Assembly (NCBI RefSeq): GCF_030812415.1
Contig: NZ_JAUSST010000003.1
Location: 744,001-808,000, forward strand
Direction: 5' to 3'
Source of the DNA: Paenibacillus harenae
Lineage (GTDB): Bacteria; Bacillota; Bacilli; Paenibacillales; Paenibacillaceae
DNA: 64,000 bases
Made by a program: the position numbers and the translations under genes. Shown piece after piece: positions 17,783-27,206 of the stretch (positions are counted from its first letter, which is position 1; each line of letters opens with the position of its first letter). Under the pieces are notes generated by a model. The model was not told where the DNA came from, did no database searches, and worked only from the letters and a program-made list of their open reading frames with translations.

Positions 17783-18703
17783 GTGGAGCAGCCAGTAGTC
17801 CGATTGCAAAATGTTACGAAGCGAATTGGCGGCCGTACGATCATTGACCGCTTAACGCTGGAGTTGCCGCTTGGGGAAGTATTCGGTTTTCTTGGACCTA
17901 ACGGCGCGGGCAAGACGACAACCATCCGCATGATGGTTGGGTTGATCTCGATTACGGATGGAGAAATATGGATCGATGGCCATAGCATTGCGAAGGAATA
18001 CGAGAAAGCGATCAAGCATGTAGGCGCAATCGTGGAAAATCCGGAAATGTATAAATATTTGTCAGGTTATCAGAATTTGATGCACTTCGCTCGGATGTTC
18101 CCGGGAGTTACGGAAGCAAGAGTGAAGGAAGTCGTTCGTTTGGTCGGGCTGGAGGGGCGTATTCACGATAAGGTGAAGACCTACTCGCTTGGCATGAGAC
18201 AGCGGCTTGGCGTTGCGCAAGCGATTCTACATAAGCCGAAGCTGCTTATTCTCGACGAGCCGACGAACGGACTCGATCCGGCAGGCATCCGCGAGCTGCG
18301 CGATTATTTGCGCGAATTGTCCAAGGTCGAAGGAATTGCGGTGTTCGTGTCAAGCCACCTGCTGGCTGAGATGGAGCTGATGTGCGATCGTGTAGCCATT
18401 ATCCAAAACGGCAAGCTGATTGACGTTCGGGTGCTGCAAGGAAGCAAGCCGTCATCGGAGCGCGTGCGCACGCTTATCGAGGTTGACCGGGCAGACGCGG
18501 CGATCGGGGCGCTTGCGGAGGTGGACTGCGCGGCTCAGCCTGACGGCAACGGTATGATCGCAGTCGAAGCCGATCGCGAGTTGACGGCTGTCATTAATGC
18601 GCAGCTTGTCTCGGCAGGCATTAAAGTGTTCGGTATCCGGGCGCAAATCAAATCGCTGGAGGATCAGTTCTTGGAAGTGACGGGAGGCGAGCGAATTGGG
18701 TGA
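17783..18703 (+). CDS. ABC transporter ATP-binding protein
   Basis: A 306-residue ATPase of the drug/lantibiotic-type (CcmA/BcrA-like) ABC-2 exporters. Walker A is GPNGAGKTTT, the signature is YSLGMRQRLG and Walker B is LLILDEPTNGLDP. The C-terminal 80 residues form the accessory domain usual in this subfamily. The GTG at 17783 has AAAGGAG about nine bases upstream, and homology begins there (VEQPVVRLQNVTKRIGG). It pairs with the overlapping permease gene. Substrate is unknown; relatives export antibiotics, peptides or act in envelope stress. Confidence 0.9.
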   Translation: MEQPVVRLQNVTKRIGGRTIIDRLTLELPLGEVFGFLGPNGAGKTTTIRMMVGLISITDGEIWIDGHSIAKEYEKAIKHVGAIVENPEMYKYLSGYQNLMHFARMFPGVTEARVKEVVRLVGLEGRIHDKVKTYSLGMRQRLGVAQAILHKPKLLILDEPTNGLDPAGIRELRDYLRELSKVEGIAVFVSSHLLAEMELMCDRVAIIQNGKLIDVRVLQGSKPSSERVRTLIEVDRADAAIGALAEVDCAAQPDGNGMIAVEADRELTAVINAQLVSAGIKVFGIRAQIKSLEDQFLEVTGGERIG

Positions 18704-19499
18704 TTTTCTACAGCTGGTGCGCAACGAAAATATTAAAGTCTATTTCCGTCCGCGTACCTACATCATGGCAGGTTTGCTGGTAGGCGCAGTTATTCTCATA
18801 TCCGTTATGTGGCTCCTTCTTTCTGGTCGGGATACAACGATGTGGACGGTTGCTTATTGGGAGTCGTTTATTTTATTTCTGCTCGTAACGATTTTTTCCG
18901 TTGTTATCGCAGCGGTAAGCGTAGCGGAGGAATTTACCTCAGGAACGATCAAGCTGCTGCTTATTCGTCCGTGGTCGAGATCGAAAATACTGCTTTCCAA
19001 ATATATATCGGTGGTGTTATTCGCCGCCTTGTTGACTGTGCTGCTGTTCGGAAGCACGCTGCTTGTAAATTGGTTAAGCTTCGGCCTATTTCCATCGGAA
19101 ACCGCGTTAGCCATCCAGGAGCAATTGCCGGGGCAAGAAAACATGTCATCGCTGCAGTTTTTGTTCCAGTTCTATGTGATGAAGTTTATCGCTCTGGTCG
19201 TTATGATTACGCTGGCATTCATGCTGTCAACGATATTCCGGAGCAGCGCTCTTGCCATTGGCCTTGCTTTGTTCCTGTTGCTGGCCATGGACATCATTAA
19301 TTCGCTCTTCTCGCTGCTGAATTACAAATGGATCGATTACTTGCTGTTTACTCATCTGGACCTTACCAGATACATCGGCCATACGACCATCGATGGCGGG
19401 ATGACGCTTGGATTCTCGTTAGGCATTCTCGGTTTATATTATGTACTGTTCATTGCGCTCACCTGGTACATATTCGATAAACGGGATGTAGCGGGCTAA
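18696..19499 (+). CDS. ABC-2 type permease
   Basis: A 267-residue integral membrane protein with six hydrophobic segments and the AAVSVAEEFTSGTIKLLLIR motif typical of ABC-2 permeases. The TTG start at 18696 has GGGAGG eight bases upstream and overlaps the ATPase gene by 8 bp, so the two are coupled and form one exporter. The C-terminus ends shortly after the last membrane segment with WYIFDKRDVAG. A hairpin shared with the convergent bactofilin gene follows. Confidence 0.88.
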   Translation: MGDFLQLVRNENIKVYFRPRTYIMAGLLVGAVILISVMWLLLSGRDTTMWTVAYWESFILFLLVTIFSVVIAAVSVAEEFTSGTIKLLLIRPWSRSKILLSKYISVVLFAALLTVLLFGSTLLVNWLSFGLFPSETALAIQEQLPGQENMSSLQFLFQFYVMKFIALVVMITLAFMLSTIFRSSALAIGLALFLLLAMDIINSLFSLLNYKWIDYLLFTHLDLTRYIGHTTIDGGMTLGFSLGILGLYYVLFIALTWYIFDKRDVAG

Positions 19500-19532
19500 T
19501 TGCCTGATTCGTAGACAACACCTACCATCGAC

Positions 19533-19593
19533 AACAAGCCGTTTCGGCAGCTGGGCTCCTTGTAGAGGAGGAAGCTTGCCGGAACGGCTTGTT
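19533..19593. terminator. Long hairpin between convergent genes
   Basis: AACAAGCCGTTTCGGCA (19533-19549) pairs with TGCCGGAACGGCTTGTT (19577-19593) with a single G-T mismatch. It lies between the ABC permease and the convergent bactofilin. T tracts are weak, so termination efficiency is uncertain. Confidence 0.65.
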
Positions 19594-19620
19594 TCGTCAT
19601 TCGTTAAGTATTAGATGGTG

Positions 19621-20070
19621 TTAGCCTGCCTGTCTGGATTTTTCCTTGCCTTCTTTGCCGCCATGCTCCTTGCCCGAAACAGCGTGAGCGCTGTCTGCAT
19701 CGGTTGCTCCTTTGCCCTTGGCATCCTTCGGCAATTCCATCTGGCAGTTGCCGTTAATGATGCCGCCGTCTTGGACAATCAGTATGTTCGCGTAAAGGCT
19801 GCCCTCCACTTGGCCGGAAGACGTTATAATAAGCCGGCCTTTCGTCGTAATGTCGCCTATGACTTTGCCGGCGACGGTAACGTCTTGCGCTGCAATGTTC
19901 GAGCGGGCAATGCCGCATTCACCGATAATCACATTGCCTTTGCATTCGATGTCTCCGCGATATTCGCCTTCAATGCGCAAGCTTGCGTCGCATATCATTT
20001 TGCCTTCCGTTAACGTCCCTTGACCGATCAGCGTGTCGGTTGCGATAACCCGTTTATTATCCTTGAACAT
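19621..20070 (-). CDS. Bactofilin (polymer-forming cytoskeletal protein)
   Basis: A 149-residue bactofilin: a central right-handed beta-helix with repeating glycines and short hydrophobic strands (GTLTEGKMICDASLRIEGEY through VEGSLYANILIVQDGGIING) flanked by a short N-terminus and a Lys/Gly-rich disordered tail. Bactofilins polymerise without nucleotide and act as scaffolds for wall enzymes. The ATG at 20068-20070 is favoured because family members start MFK; a TTG that overlaps the upstream stop codon is only two bases from the GGAG site. It is coupled to the M23 peptidase gene just upstream, a partnership repeatedly seen in other bacteria. Confidence 0.88.
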   Translation of the reverse strand: MFKDNKRVIATDTLIGQGTLTEGKMICDASLRIEGEYRGDIECKGNVIIGECGIARSNIAAQDVTVAGKVIGDITTKGRLIITSSGQVEGSLYANILIVQDGGIINGNCQMELPKDAKGKGATDADSAHAVSGKEHGGKEGKEKSRQAG

Positions 20071-20075
20071 AGGTT

Positions 20076-21107
20076 TCAATTCTCCTTTACGAGAGCGAGG
20101 TATTTCAGCGGATTAACCGGTTCGCTCTGCTGTAAAATTTCAAAATGCAAATGCGGGCCCGTGCTTCTGCCGCTCGAGCCTAATAAGCCGATTTTCTCTC
20201 CTCGAACGACGAAATCGCCTTCCTTCGCTTCAATCTGCTTCAAGTGCATATAAGAGGTCTTTAAGCCGCCCAAATGCTCGATAACGATATATTTGCCAAA
20301 TACGCCGTCGATGCCTGTCTCCGTCACATTCCCTTCGGCTGCGCTGAACACAGGGTCTCCGGACTTGCCTGATATGTCGATGCCGGCATGGAAGGCGACC
20401 CTTCCGGTGAAAGGGTCCTTGCGATAACCGAAGCCCGAAGTTAATTGCTTGGAGCGGGTCGGCCATCCGGATGGATAACCATCGACCGCCTCTCTTCTCG
20501 CTTGCGCTTGCCGCAGCGTCTGTTCCATGGATATTTCCATGGTATCGACCATGCTGCTAAGCGCCTGGAGATCAAGACCCGTGTATTGCGCGAGCGAAGC
20601 AAGCTGCCGAGCATTGCCGTAAGTGGAAACGGAAGCGTAGGAGGCTGGTGAAGAATATGTAGCGCCGCTGCTTGTTGCCGCGGACAGCGCGCTAACTTCA
20701 TTCTCTCCTCCGTCAGACTCGCCGCTTGATGGAGCAATACCGCTGCCGTATTTCTCGATGAATTGCTTAAGCTTGTTTTCCAGCTCTTGAAGCTCGCTCA
20801 GCTTCACTTTCAATTCTTGCGCTTGGCGCGACAGTTGGAGCAATTCCTGCTGCAATGAGACGATCGCCTCGTCCTTTCCGGAGACGGTTTGTGTGTACTG
20901 TGCAGTCTGATTAGACAATTGCTCCTCCAGACCGTCGATTTCGTCGGTCGCTTGTATCTGGAGACCCGCAATCCAGCCTGAAACCGCGAGTACGGCCACA
21001 GTCGGCAAAGCTACGACCGACCGCTTCGATACGTGAAACTGTTTAACGGTTTTGTCAGCGCCGCGCATCACCACAAAAGACCATTTGGGATTCCGCGCTC
21101 GTTTCAA
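20076..21107 (-). CDS. M23 family metallopeptidase with coiled coil
   Basis: A 343-residue envelope peptidase. One N-terminal transmembrane segment (SVVALPTVAVLAVSGWIAGL) is followed by a coiled coil of about 90 residues, a linker, and a LytM/M23 domain with HAGIDISG (zinc His and Asp) and the HLHFEI motif. It would cleave peptidoglycan peptide cross-bridges outside the membrane. The TTG at 21105-21107 has AAGGAG seven bases upstream; the longer frame adds residues with no support. With the bactofilin downstream it resembles the peptidase-bactofilin shape-determining pairs. Confidence 0.9.
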   Translation of the reverse strand: MKRARNPKWSFVVMRGADKTVKQFHVSKRSVVALPTVAVLAVSGWIAGLQIQATDEIDGLEEQLSNQTAQYTQTVSGKDEAIVSLQQELLQLSRQAQELKVKLSELQELENKLKQFIEKYGSGIAPSSGESDGGENEVSALSAATSSGATYSSPASYASVSTYGNARQLASLAQYTGLDLQALSSMVDTMEISMEQTLRQAQARREAVDGYPSGWPTRSKQLTSGFGYRKDPFTGRVAFHAGIDISGKSGDPVFSAAEGNVTETGIDGVFGKYIVIEHLGGLKTSYMHLKQIEAKEGDFVVRGEKIGLLGSSGRSTGPHLHFEILQQSEPVNPLKYLALVKEN

Positions 21108-21210
21108 TAGGTTTCTCCTTCCTGCCAGAATAGATTTGGGCGTACTATTGCTATTTATTCTGGCAAGCTTCGAAACATACCATAAAATTTTTGGAGTCGG
21201 CGCTCTATCA

Positions 21211-21263
21211 ATAAAAAAGAAAGACCGCAAAAGCACATCCATACGGGCTTCTGCGGTCTTTCT
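21211..21263 (-). terminator. Terminator of the WsfB-like gene
   Basis: AGAAAGACCGCA (21218-21229) pairs with TGCGGTCTTTCT (21252-21263); on the minus strand the stem runs into a T tract. Confidence 0.85.
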
Positions 21264-21274
21264 ATATTGTTCAG

Positions 21275-23533
21275 TTATTTGCTTGCAAGCAGCATCTGCA
21301 GCGACTCTTGGGCTGGCTCAGACAGGCTGAAGGAGCGTCCTTGCTGCTGCTCAGGCGGGAGATCGGCAAGTTGAGCGGTTCTTCGCTCGACCTCCTGCGC
21401 GATTTCACTCAAACGAGCCTTGTATTGAGTTGAAGATGAGGTGTCTTGCTTGGTATCCGCTTCCTTTATACTTTCCCCATACGCGAGTATCGCTTTGTCG
21501 TAGAACTGAATATCCCAAGGGAACTTGTTCATGCCTTCTTCCAGCAATTCGATCGAGGCCGAGAGCTGGTTATTCAGTTGGTAGAACTCGAGCTGCATCG
21601 CAATAATGCTCCGGTTGTTGGGATCATGTTTCTTGGCTTGTTCTAAGGTAAGCAGCGCTTGGGTAAACACTTCATCATTCTTATTGCTGTTATACACTTG
21701 CTTAAGCCAGCTTGCTTTAGTCAGACTGAAAGTGGTTTGGTCTGGCGATCGTTTGATCGCCTTATCGACCATCGGAAGTACATCGCCGACCTTTGCGCCT
21801 TGCTGGGATGCTTGGCGCATCGTTTGGTTATATAGCTGGTTGGCACTATTATTCTGAATTGTTATAACAAGAAGAACAATAGCTGTCAGGCCGATTACCG
21901 CCGGATAAACGTATTTGCTCCACATCGGGAGCTTCCTATTTTGCAAACGTGGAATCTTAAGCGTACTGCTAAATGGCGCTATCATACAACCCAGAGACAG
22001 AAATACGATGCTGCTAATAAACAAAAAACTCATGTCAAAATCGATTGCGCTGTGCATGAGAAGCGCAAGTGAGAAGATGAAGAATACGAGATGGCTTCCT
22101 CTTCGCTCGTGATGACGGATATAGGAGCGAACGTAGAACCAGTAAGCTCCTCCTATTAGCAAGACTAACGCGGTTAGACCGACCCACCCGCTCTCGACAA
22201 GCACCTGCACGAAGTAGCTATGCGATTGCCTGCTCCAATAAGGATTGTTCTGATATTGCTCGAACAGCGATTGCCATGCGCCGCCGCCTCCGCCAAGCAA
22301 CGGGTAATCTTCAGACAGTCTCAGGCCATCCTTGTAGAAGGTGAAACGTTCCTGTACGCTGTGCTGTTGGAAGTTAAGATTCTCGAAACGTTCAGCAATC
22401 TTAGCGGGCAGCAAGCTTCGTATGGCGCTGCTTCCCAAGAGAGAGCCAGCTGCTAGGACGCACAGAATGACAATGATAGCCGGAACGGCAATGAACGACC
22501 ATTTATGCGACGCTAGCTTGGTCGTCTTGGCTTCAATCCAGCGATAGGCTTTGGCCTCAATGAGCAGTATAATGCCGGCTACAACCGCTGACGCCGCAAT
22601 GAGCAACCCCCAGCTTTGGAGCGGCAATGAGTTGAACAATGAGATCGGATCCGCTTGCTTATCTGCCATAGGCTGAACAAGCAACGCAATAGCATCGGCT
22701 TTCGTTGTTATCGAACCAAGAACGGCCATAGCGACTAGAACGGATACACCTATATATAAGATGTATGTAACCTGACGGGTAAAGCGCAAGAATGGAAGAA
22801 TGGCAAGAACCATAACCGGGATAATGACGATAGCTCCGCGCGAATAAGTAAGCATGAACGAAATCCATATCGGCACGAGCATAAGCGAATGAGCTAGTCT
22901 TGCCTGCCATCTTATGCAATGTGAGGCATAGTAGAGGCTAGCTAGGAACAAAGCGACAAGAAACCCAGCATAGGTATTCGAATATTGGAATACAGCGGTA
23001 AGTCTGTATCCGTCGTGGGCAAGCCATAGTGCGTCGGGATAGTAGGTTTGACCAAAAAGGTTAAGCAAACCGGATAACACGATTATGTATGACGTAAGCA
23101 TAAGGGAATATTCGATCAGCTTGCGAGCACGAACCGAATCGGCGAAATACATTCCTGCGATAAATAATGCTGTATAAAAAACAATCACGAATATCATGAA
23201 ATTTGCATAGTAGCCGGATACCGGATTAAAGGAAGATAACCAATAAATAAGGGGAGGTAACAGGGCTATGATAGCCCAAATATCGCGATAGCTATCCAGT
23301 TTCCATCGTTTGACCAAATAAACAGCGGTAAACAGCAATAAAGTTAGTCCGAAGAATAGAGCTTTATAGATGGGGTTCTCGAAGCTGTAGGAGTAGCCGT
23401 TAAATAATGCTCGATAGTATGGGGAAATAAGCAGAAATAAGGCGATTCCTGCGACAACGAACCCATTCCAAAATGAAAAATTTGTCGTGAATAACGACGT
23501 CGCGCTATTTGTTGATTTATTTCTTGCACTCAT
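21275..23533 (-). CDS. WsfB-like O-glycan ligase (Wzy_C/O-antigen ligase family)
   Basis: A 752-residue polytopic membrane protein. About a dozen hydrophobic segments fill residues 20-560. The large extracytoplasmic loop begins near residue 400 and includes the Wzy_C signature GGGGGAWQSLFEQYQ with SRQSHSYFVQVLVESG. The last 190 residues are helical and TPR-like. This architecture matches WsfB of Paenibacillus alvei, which transfers lipid-linked glycan to the S-layer protein, and relatives that ligate or polymerise surface glycans. It is transcribed away from the rest of the glycan locus. Ligase rather than polymerase is preferred because export here is ABC-dependent, a system that needs no Wzy polymerase. 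Confidence 0.85.
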   Translation of the reverse strand: MSARNKSTNSATSLFTTNFSFWNGFVVAGIALFLLISPYYRALFNGYSYSFENPIYKALFFGLTLLLFTAVYLVKRWKLDSYRDIWAIIALLPPLIYWLSSFNPVSGYYANFMIFVIVFYTALFIAGMYFADSVRARKLIEYSLMLTSYIIVLSGLLNLFGQTYYPDALWLAHDGYRLTAVFQYSNTYAGFLVALFLASLYYASHCIRWQARLAHSLMLVPIWISFMLTYSRGAIVIIPVMVLAILPFLRFTRQVTYILYIGVSVLVAMAVLGSITTKADAIALLVQPMADKQADPISLFNSLPLQSWGLLIAASAVVAGIILLIEAKAYRWIEAKTTKLASHKWSFIAVPAIIVILCVLAAGSLLGSSAIRSLLPAKIAERFENLNFQQHSVQERFTFYKDGLRLSEDYPLLGGGGGAWQSLFEQYQNNPYWSRQSHSYFVQVLVESGWVGLTALVLLIGGAYWFYVRSYIRHHERRGSHLVFFIFSLALLMHSAIDFDMSFLFISSIVFLSLGCMIAPFSSTLKIPRLQNRKLPMWSKYVYPAVIGLTAIVLLVITIQNNSANQLYNQTMRQASQQGAKVGDVLPMVDKAIKRSPDQTTFSLTKASWLKQVYNSNKNDEVFTQALLTLEQAKKHDPNNRSIIAMQLEFYQLNNQLSASIELLEEGMNKFPWDIQFYDKAILAYGESIKEADTKQDTSSSTQYKARLSEIAQEVERRTAQLADLPPEQQQGRSFSLSEPAQESLQMLLASK

Positions 23534-23948
23534 TCTAATCAGTACTCCTCGTCCATATGTGTGATGTTGTAAAAAATCGACATCTATCCTCCAAGTATTT
23601 TAACAAATAGGATACTAGATTACTATAGAAGATGAGCCGCTTGTATGAGATTTACATAATTGAGTGATTAGTGTTGTGTCGAAATAAAGGAAGCGCCGAG
23701 TTAATTCTACAAAAAATTCAAGATTGGCAGGAAAATTAGGTATAATTGAAGAAGAAAGTTTGATAAGATACATGAAAGAGTGATAAAATGCTTAATCCTA
23801 GAACACTTGTCTCAGAGATGAAAGGCTACTTTTATATCGTATCAAATTCGTAGATTAATTTTTACTGAGAAGACATAACGAAGAACCGATACTTATGAGT
23901 ATTCTTATAAGAATTGATTATAAGAGTTGTTGATATATGAGAGGAGAT
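23534..23948. other. AT-rich intergenic region at the border of the glycan locus
   Basis: This 415-bp divergent region between the ligase gene and rmlA is visibly richer in A and T than its left neighbours. It has scattered -10-like boxes (for example TATAAT near 23740) without a good -35. A 21-codon frame at 23788-23853 has no convincing support. No RNA gene is seen. Confidence 0.5.
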
Positions 23949-24833
23949 ATGAATAAAAGCATGAAAGGCATAATACTAGCTGGTGGTTCAGGTGCACGAT
24001 TATATCCTGTGACGAAAGCTATTTCTAAGCAAATTGTACCAGTATATGACAAACCTATGATTTATTATCCACTTTCTGTTCTTATGTTATCTGGGATTCA
24101 GGAAATTCTAATTATTTCAACACCAAGAGACATTATGATATTTAAAGAGTTGTTTGGAAACGGTTCGCAACTTGGTATCAGCATATCATATGCAATTCAA
24201 GAATCTCCTAATGGATTGGCTGAAGCATTTATTATTGGTGAGTCATTCATAGGTAACGATTCGGTTTCGTTAATACTAGGCGATAATATCTTTTATGGAC
24301 AAAGCTTCGGAAAGGTGTTAACCGAAGCAGCGCAGTTAGAGCAGGGAGCTATTATATTTGGATATTTCGTTAAAAATCCACAGGCATACGGTGTGTTGGA
24401 ATATAACGAAAGTGGAAAAGTTCTTTCAATTGAAGAGAAACCAAAGGAGCCCAAATCTCATTATGCTGTGCCAGGGCTTTATTTTTATGACAATAATGTA
24501 GTTGGAATCGCCAAGAGCATTGAGCCATCAGCACGTGGTGAATTAGAAATAACAGAAGTGAATAATCAATATTTGCAGCAGGGTCAATTAAATGTAAAGC
24601 TGTTGGGCAGAGGAATGGCATGGATGGATACAGGTACACATGACACGTTGCTTGAAGCTAGTAATTTTGTCGAAGCAGTTCAAAAACGTCAAGGATTGTA
24701 CATTGCTTGTATTGAAGAAATAGCTTTTAAAAAGAAGTTTATAACAAAAGAACAGTTATTACATTTAGCTTCTCCGCTATTGAAAACGGAGTACGGTAAT
24801 TATCTTGTTCAGATTGCAGAAGGATACTATTAA
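23949..24833 (+). CDS. rmlA: Glucose-1-phosphate thymidylyltransferase
   Basis: A 294-residue RmlA that makes dTDP-glucose, the first step to dTDP-L-rhamnose. The GT-A signature is [20 protein letters not shown] (Ala replaces the usual Thr), followed by [30 protein letters not shown] and the late motif [14 protein letters not shown]. Of several in-frame starts, the ATG at 23949 next to GAGGAG is chosen; the conserved core starts four codons later. The gene is clearly AT-rich in composition and codon use compared with rmlCBD at 39.9-42.3 kb and is not adjacent to them. It probably came by transfer and now supplies the step lost with the broken rmlA at 39335. Confidence 0.92.
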   Translation: MNKSMKGIILAGGSGARLYPVTKAISKQIVPVYDKPMIYYPLSVLMLSGIQEILIISTPRDIMIFKELFGNGSQLGISISYAIQESPNGLAEAFIIGESFIGNDSVSLILGDNIFYGQSFGKVLTEAAQLEQGAIIFGYFVKNPQAYGVLEYNESGKVLSIEEKPKEPKSHYAVPGLYFYDNNVVGIAKSIEPSARGELEITEVNNQYLQQGQLNVKLLGRGMAWMDTGTHDTLLEASNFVEAVQKRQGLYIACIEEIAFKKKFITKEQLLHLASPLLKTEYGNYLVQIAEGYY

Positions 24834-24838
24834 TTCTT

Positions 24839-25012
24839 TCAAGAGGCTGTAATTGGCGAACAAGGAAACGGATCACGCTTTCTTGCTTTTACATACACAT
24901 CCAGTTTTTTGTCTTCCAAATTGAAATCCGCTTGATCTGCGTACTATGGTTCTGGAATATGAACCAATTGTTCAAGCAAATCGTTACTGATGTTGGTGGA
25001 AAAATATAAAAC
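24839..25012 (-). pseudogene. Remnant of an ISL3-family transposase (N-terminal fragment)
   Basis: Read on the minus strand, 58 codons give LLEQLVHIPEP, a stop (TAG at 24944-24946, where ISL3 proteins have Trp), then YADQADFNLEDKKLDVYVKA and RKRDPFPCSP. This follows the start of ISL3 transposases, which have PEPW...V...LDEEK..LDIY and then the first Cys of the zinc motif. No further transposase or terminal repeats are visible. It is a decayed scar of an insertion sequence beside the AT-rich rmlA. The remainder of the 642-bp gap (to 25475) is AT-rich without any gene I can support. Confidence 0.6.
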
Positions 25013-25475
25013 ACGTCACACTCTACTGGTCTTATGATTTCTAGTATTGACAGGTGCTTTAATTGTTAACAGCGAGGAAGCAGAAACATCTTTTAATCAT
25101 AAGCCATTTTCTCCTATCAACTGTGATATGATAAGAGTGTTTTTTCTTAGAAGTAGAGGACAGATGAACCTCAAGCCTCCGGATTAGCCACATTGAAGGT
25201 ATGAGTAAATCGATAGGATGGAGCAAATAGCAATATTGAATGCAGGAGCTCGCTCCAAGTTTAGCTAGATTCTAGATATATATATTGATATGGAGTTTAT
25301 TATCTATCTGATATATTAATTTCTTTTGTTCATATATAAGCTTCTATCTAATAACTGAAGATATCTAGGAATGAGCTTAACAAGTGCCGTTGTAAATCTA
25401 ATGTTATAACTGATACCCTGCGGTTATCATATAAATTAGTGGTGTTATCAATGTTAAATATATGAAGGAGAGAAC

Positions 25476-26075
25476 ATGGAAAACGTAAAAAATGTTGTAC
25501 ATCAAGGTTACCATGTTACTAAAGAAATGAGACAACAAAGCAATAAGCATGGTAGTTTTGTAATTTGGTTGACGGGACTTTCAGGTTCAGGTAAATCGAC
25601 GATCGCAAACGCTCTAGATCATTTTTTTTATAACAACAACTATCATGCCTTCGTTCTGGATGGCGACAACGTACGACTTGGGCTAAACAAGAATCTTGGG
25701 TTTAGTCCGGACGACCGAAAAGAAAACATTCGCCGCGTAGGTGAGGTTTCGAAGCTGTTTGTTGAAGCGGGGTCCATCGTGATGGCAGCATTTATCTCTC
25801 CCTACATTCAAGACCGTCAAGAGGTACGAAGCTTATTCCAACAAGGTGAGTTTATTGAAGTGTACATCAAATGCTCTCTTGAGCAATGTGAGCAACGGGA
25901 TCCCAAGGGGCTCTACAAAAAGGCTAGAAAGGGTGAATTACCGGACTTTACAGGCCTTACCTCACCTTATGAGATATCAACCTCTCCTGAAATCATCATT
26001 GAAACGGATCAGTTAACCGTCGAGGAAAGTGTAGATAAGATCATTAATTATATCAAGGCTAATCAGTTAATATAG
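25476..26075 (+). CDS. cysC: Adenylylsulfate kinase
   Basis: A 199-residue APS kinase that phosphorylates adenosine-5'-phosphosulfate to PAPS, the sulfate donor. The P-loop is GLSGSGKST (residues about 34-42), followed by [20 protein letters not shown] and [11 protein letters not shown], and the later [25 protein letters not shown], all standard. The ATG follows GAAGGAGAG. It opens a run of sugar-nucleotide and glycosyltransferase genes and is not with cysH, sat or cysI, so its PAPS is likely meant for the sulfotransferase at 33432 rather than for sulfate assimilation. ATP sulfurylase must come from elsewhere. Confidence 0.93.
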   Translation: MENVKNVVHQGYHVTKEMRQQSNKHGSFVIWLTGLSGSGKSTIANALDHFFYNNNYHAFVLDGDNVRLGLNKNLGFSPDDRKENIRRVGEVSKLFVEAGSIVMAAFISPYIQDRQEVRSLFQQGEFIEVYIKCSLEQCEQRDPKGLYKKARKGELPDFTGLTSPYEISTSPEIIIETDQLTVEESVDKIINYIKANQLI

Positions 26076-26104
26076 ATTACAGAAACATGGAGGACAGTAT
26101 AAAG

Positions 26105-27184
26105 ATGAAAAGAGCACTAATCACGGGGATCACAGGACAAGATGGATCCTATTTAGCGGAGTTGTTGGTAGAAAAGGGATATGAAGTTCATGGAGTCATC
26201 AGAAGAAGTTCTTCCTTTAATACGAATAGAATCGAGCATTTATACATTGATGAACTAATCGAAGATATGCACAAGCATAGAAAAGTATATCTTCATTATG
26301 GCGATATGACAGATTCGACCAATATTATATCACTCATACAAAAAGTTCAACCGGATGAGATTTATAACTTAGCTGCTCAGTCGCATGTTAAGGTTTCATT
26401 CGAAACTCCGGAATATACGGCCAACGCCGACGCTATCGGCACGCTGCGTATTCTTGAAGCGGTAAGAATACTTGGTTTGACAGAGAAAACACGGATTTAT
26501 CAAGCTTCAACATCTGAACTGTACGGATTGGTTCAAGAAGTGCCGCAAAGAGAGACGACACCTTTCTATCCTCGTAGCCCGTATGGCGTAGCGAAACTAT
26601 ACGGCTTTTGGATCGTGAAAAACTATCGCGAATCGTATAACATGTATGCCGTTAATGGAATCTTATTCAACCACGAGTCGCCGAGACGGGGCGAAACGTT
26701 CGTTACCCGCAAAATCACGCTGGCGGCGGCAAGAATTGCACAAGGCAAACAAAAGAAACTGTATCTTGGTAACCTGAACGCATTGCGCGATTGGGGACAT
26801 GCTCGGGATTATGTCGAGTGTATGTGGCTGATGCTTCAACACAACGAACCGGAGGATTTTGTCATCGGCACGGGTGAAATGCATAGCGTACGTGAGTTCT
26901 GTACTCTTGCATTCAAAGAAGCGGGCATCCAGTTGGAGTGGAGCGGTGAAGGGGTTAATGAAAAAGGAATAGACGTTTCGAATGGAAATGTCCTTGTAGA
27001 AGTCGATCCGAAATATTTCCGCCCGGCGGAAGTCGAACAATTGCTTGGCGACCCAACCAAAGCGAGGACCGTACTAGGGTGGAACCCGACGAAAACAAGT
27101 TTTGAGGCATTGATCGAAGAGATGGTTCGCGAGGACATGAAGCACGTTGAGAAAGAGGAATACATCCGGAAATCTTACGACTAA
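26105..27184 (+). CDS. gmd: GDP-mannose 4,6-dehydratase
   Basis: A 359-residue short-chain dehydratase producing GDP-4-keto-6-deoxymannose. The Rossmann motif is [14 protein letters not shown], then the family block [15 protein letters not shown], the catalytic region QASTSELYG with YGVAK, and [17 protein letters not shown]. The ATG at 26105 is chosen because the family starts [13 protein letters not shown]; the in-frame ATG six codons upstream itself overlaps the GGAGG site. It is followed by fcl and manC, giving a compact GDP-fucose set. Confidence 0.94.
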   Translation: MKRALITGITGQDGSYLAELLVEKGYEVHGVIRRSSSFNTNRIEHLYIDELIEDMHKHRKVYLHYGDMTDSTNIISLIQKVQPDEIYNLAAQSHVKVSFETPEYTANADAIGTLRILEAVRILGLTEKTRIYQASTSELYGLVQEVPQRETTPFYPRSPYGVAKLYGFWIVKNYRESYNMYAVNGILFNHESPRRGETFVTRKITLAAARIAQGKQKKLYLGNLNALRDWGHARDYVECMWLMLQHNEPEDFVIGTGEMHSVREFCTLAFKEAGIQLEWSGEGVNEKGIDVSNGNVLVEVDPKYFRPAEVEQLLGDPTKARTVLGWNPTKTSFEALIEEMVREDMKHVEKEEYIRKSYD

Positions 27185-27206
27185 TAGGCGAAAATGAGGG
27201 AAACCC

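Noticed and set aside
23788..23853. A 21-codon frame in the AT-rich gap before rmlA
   Set aside because: Too short, with a poor ribosome site and no recognisable sequence.
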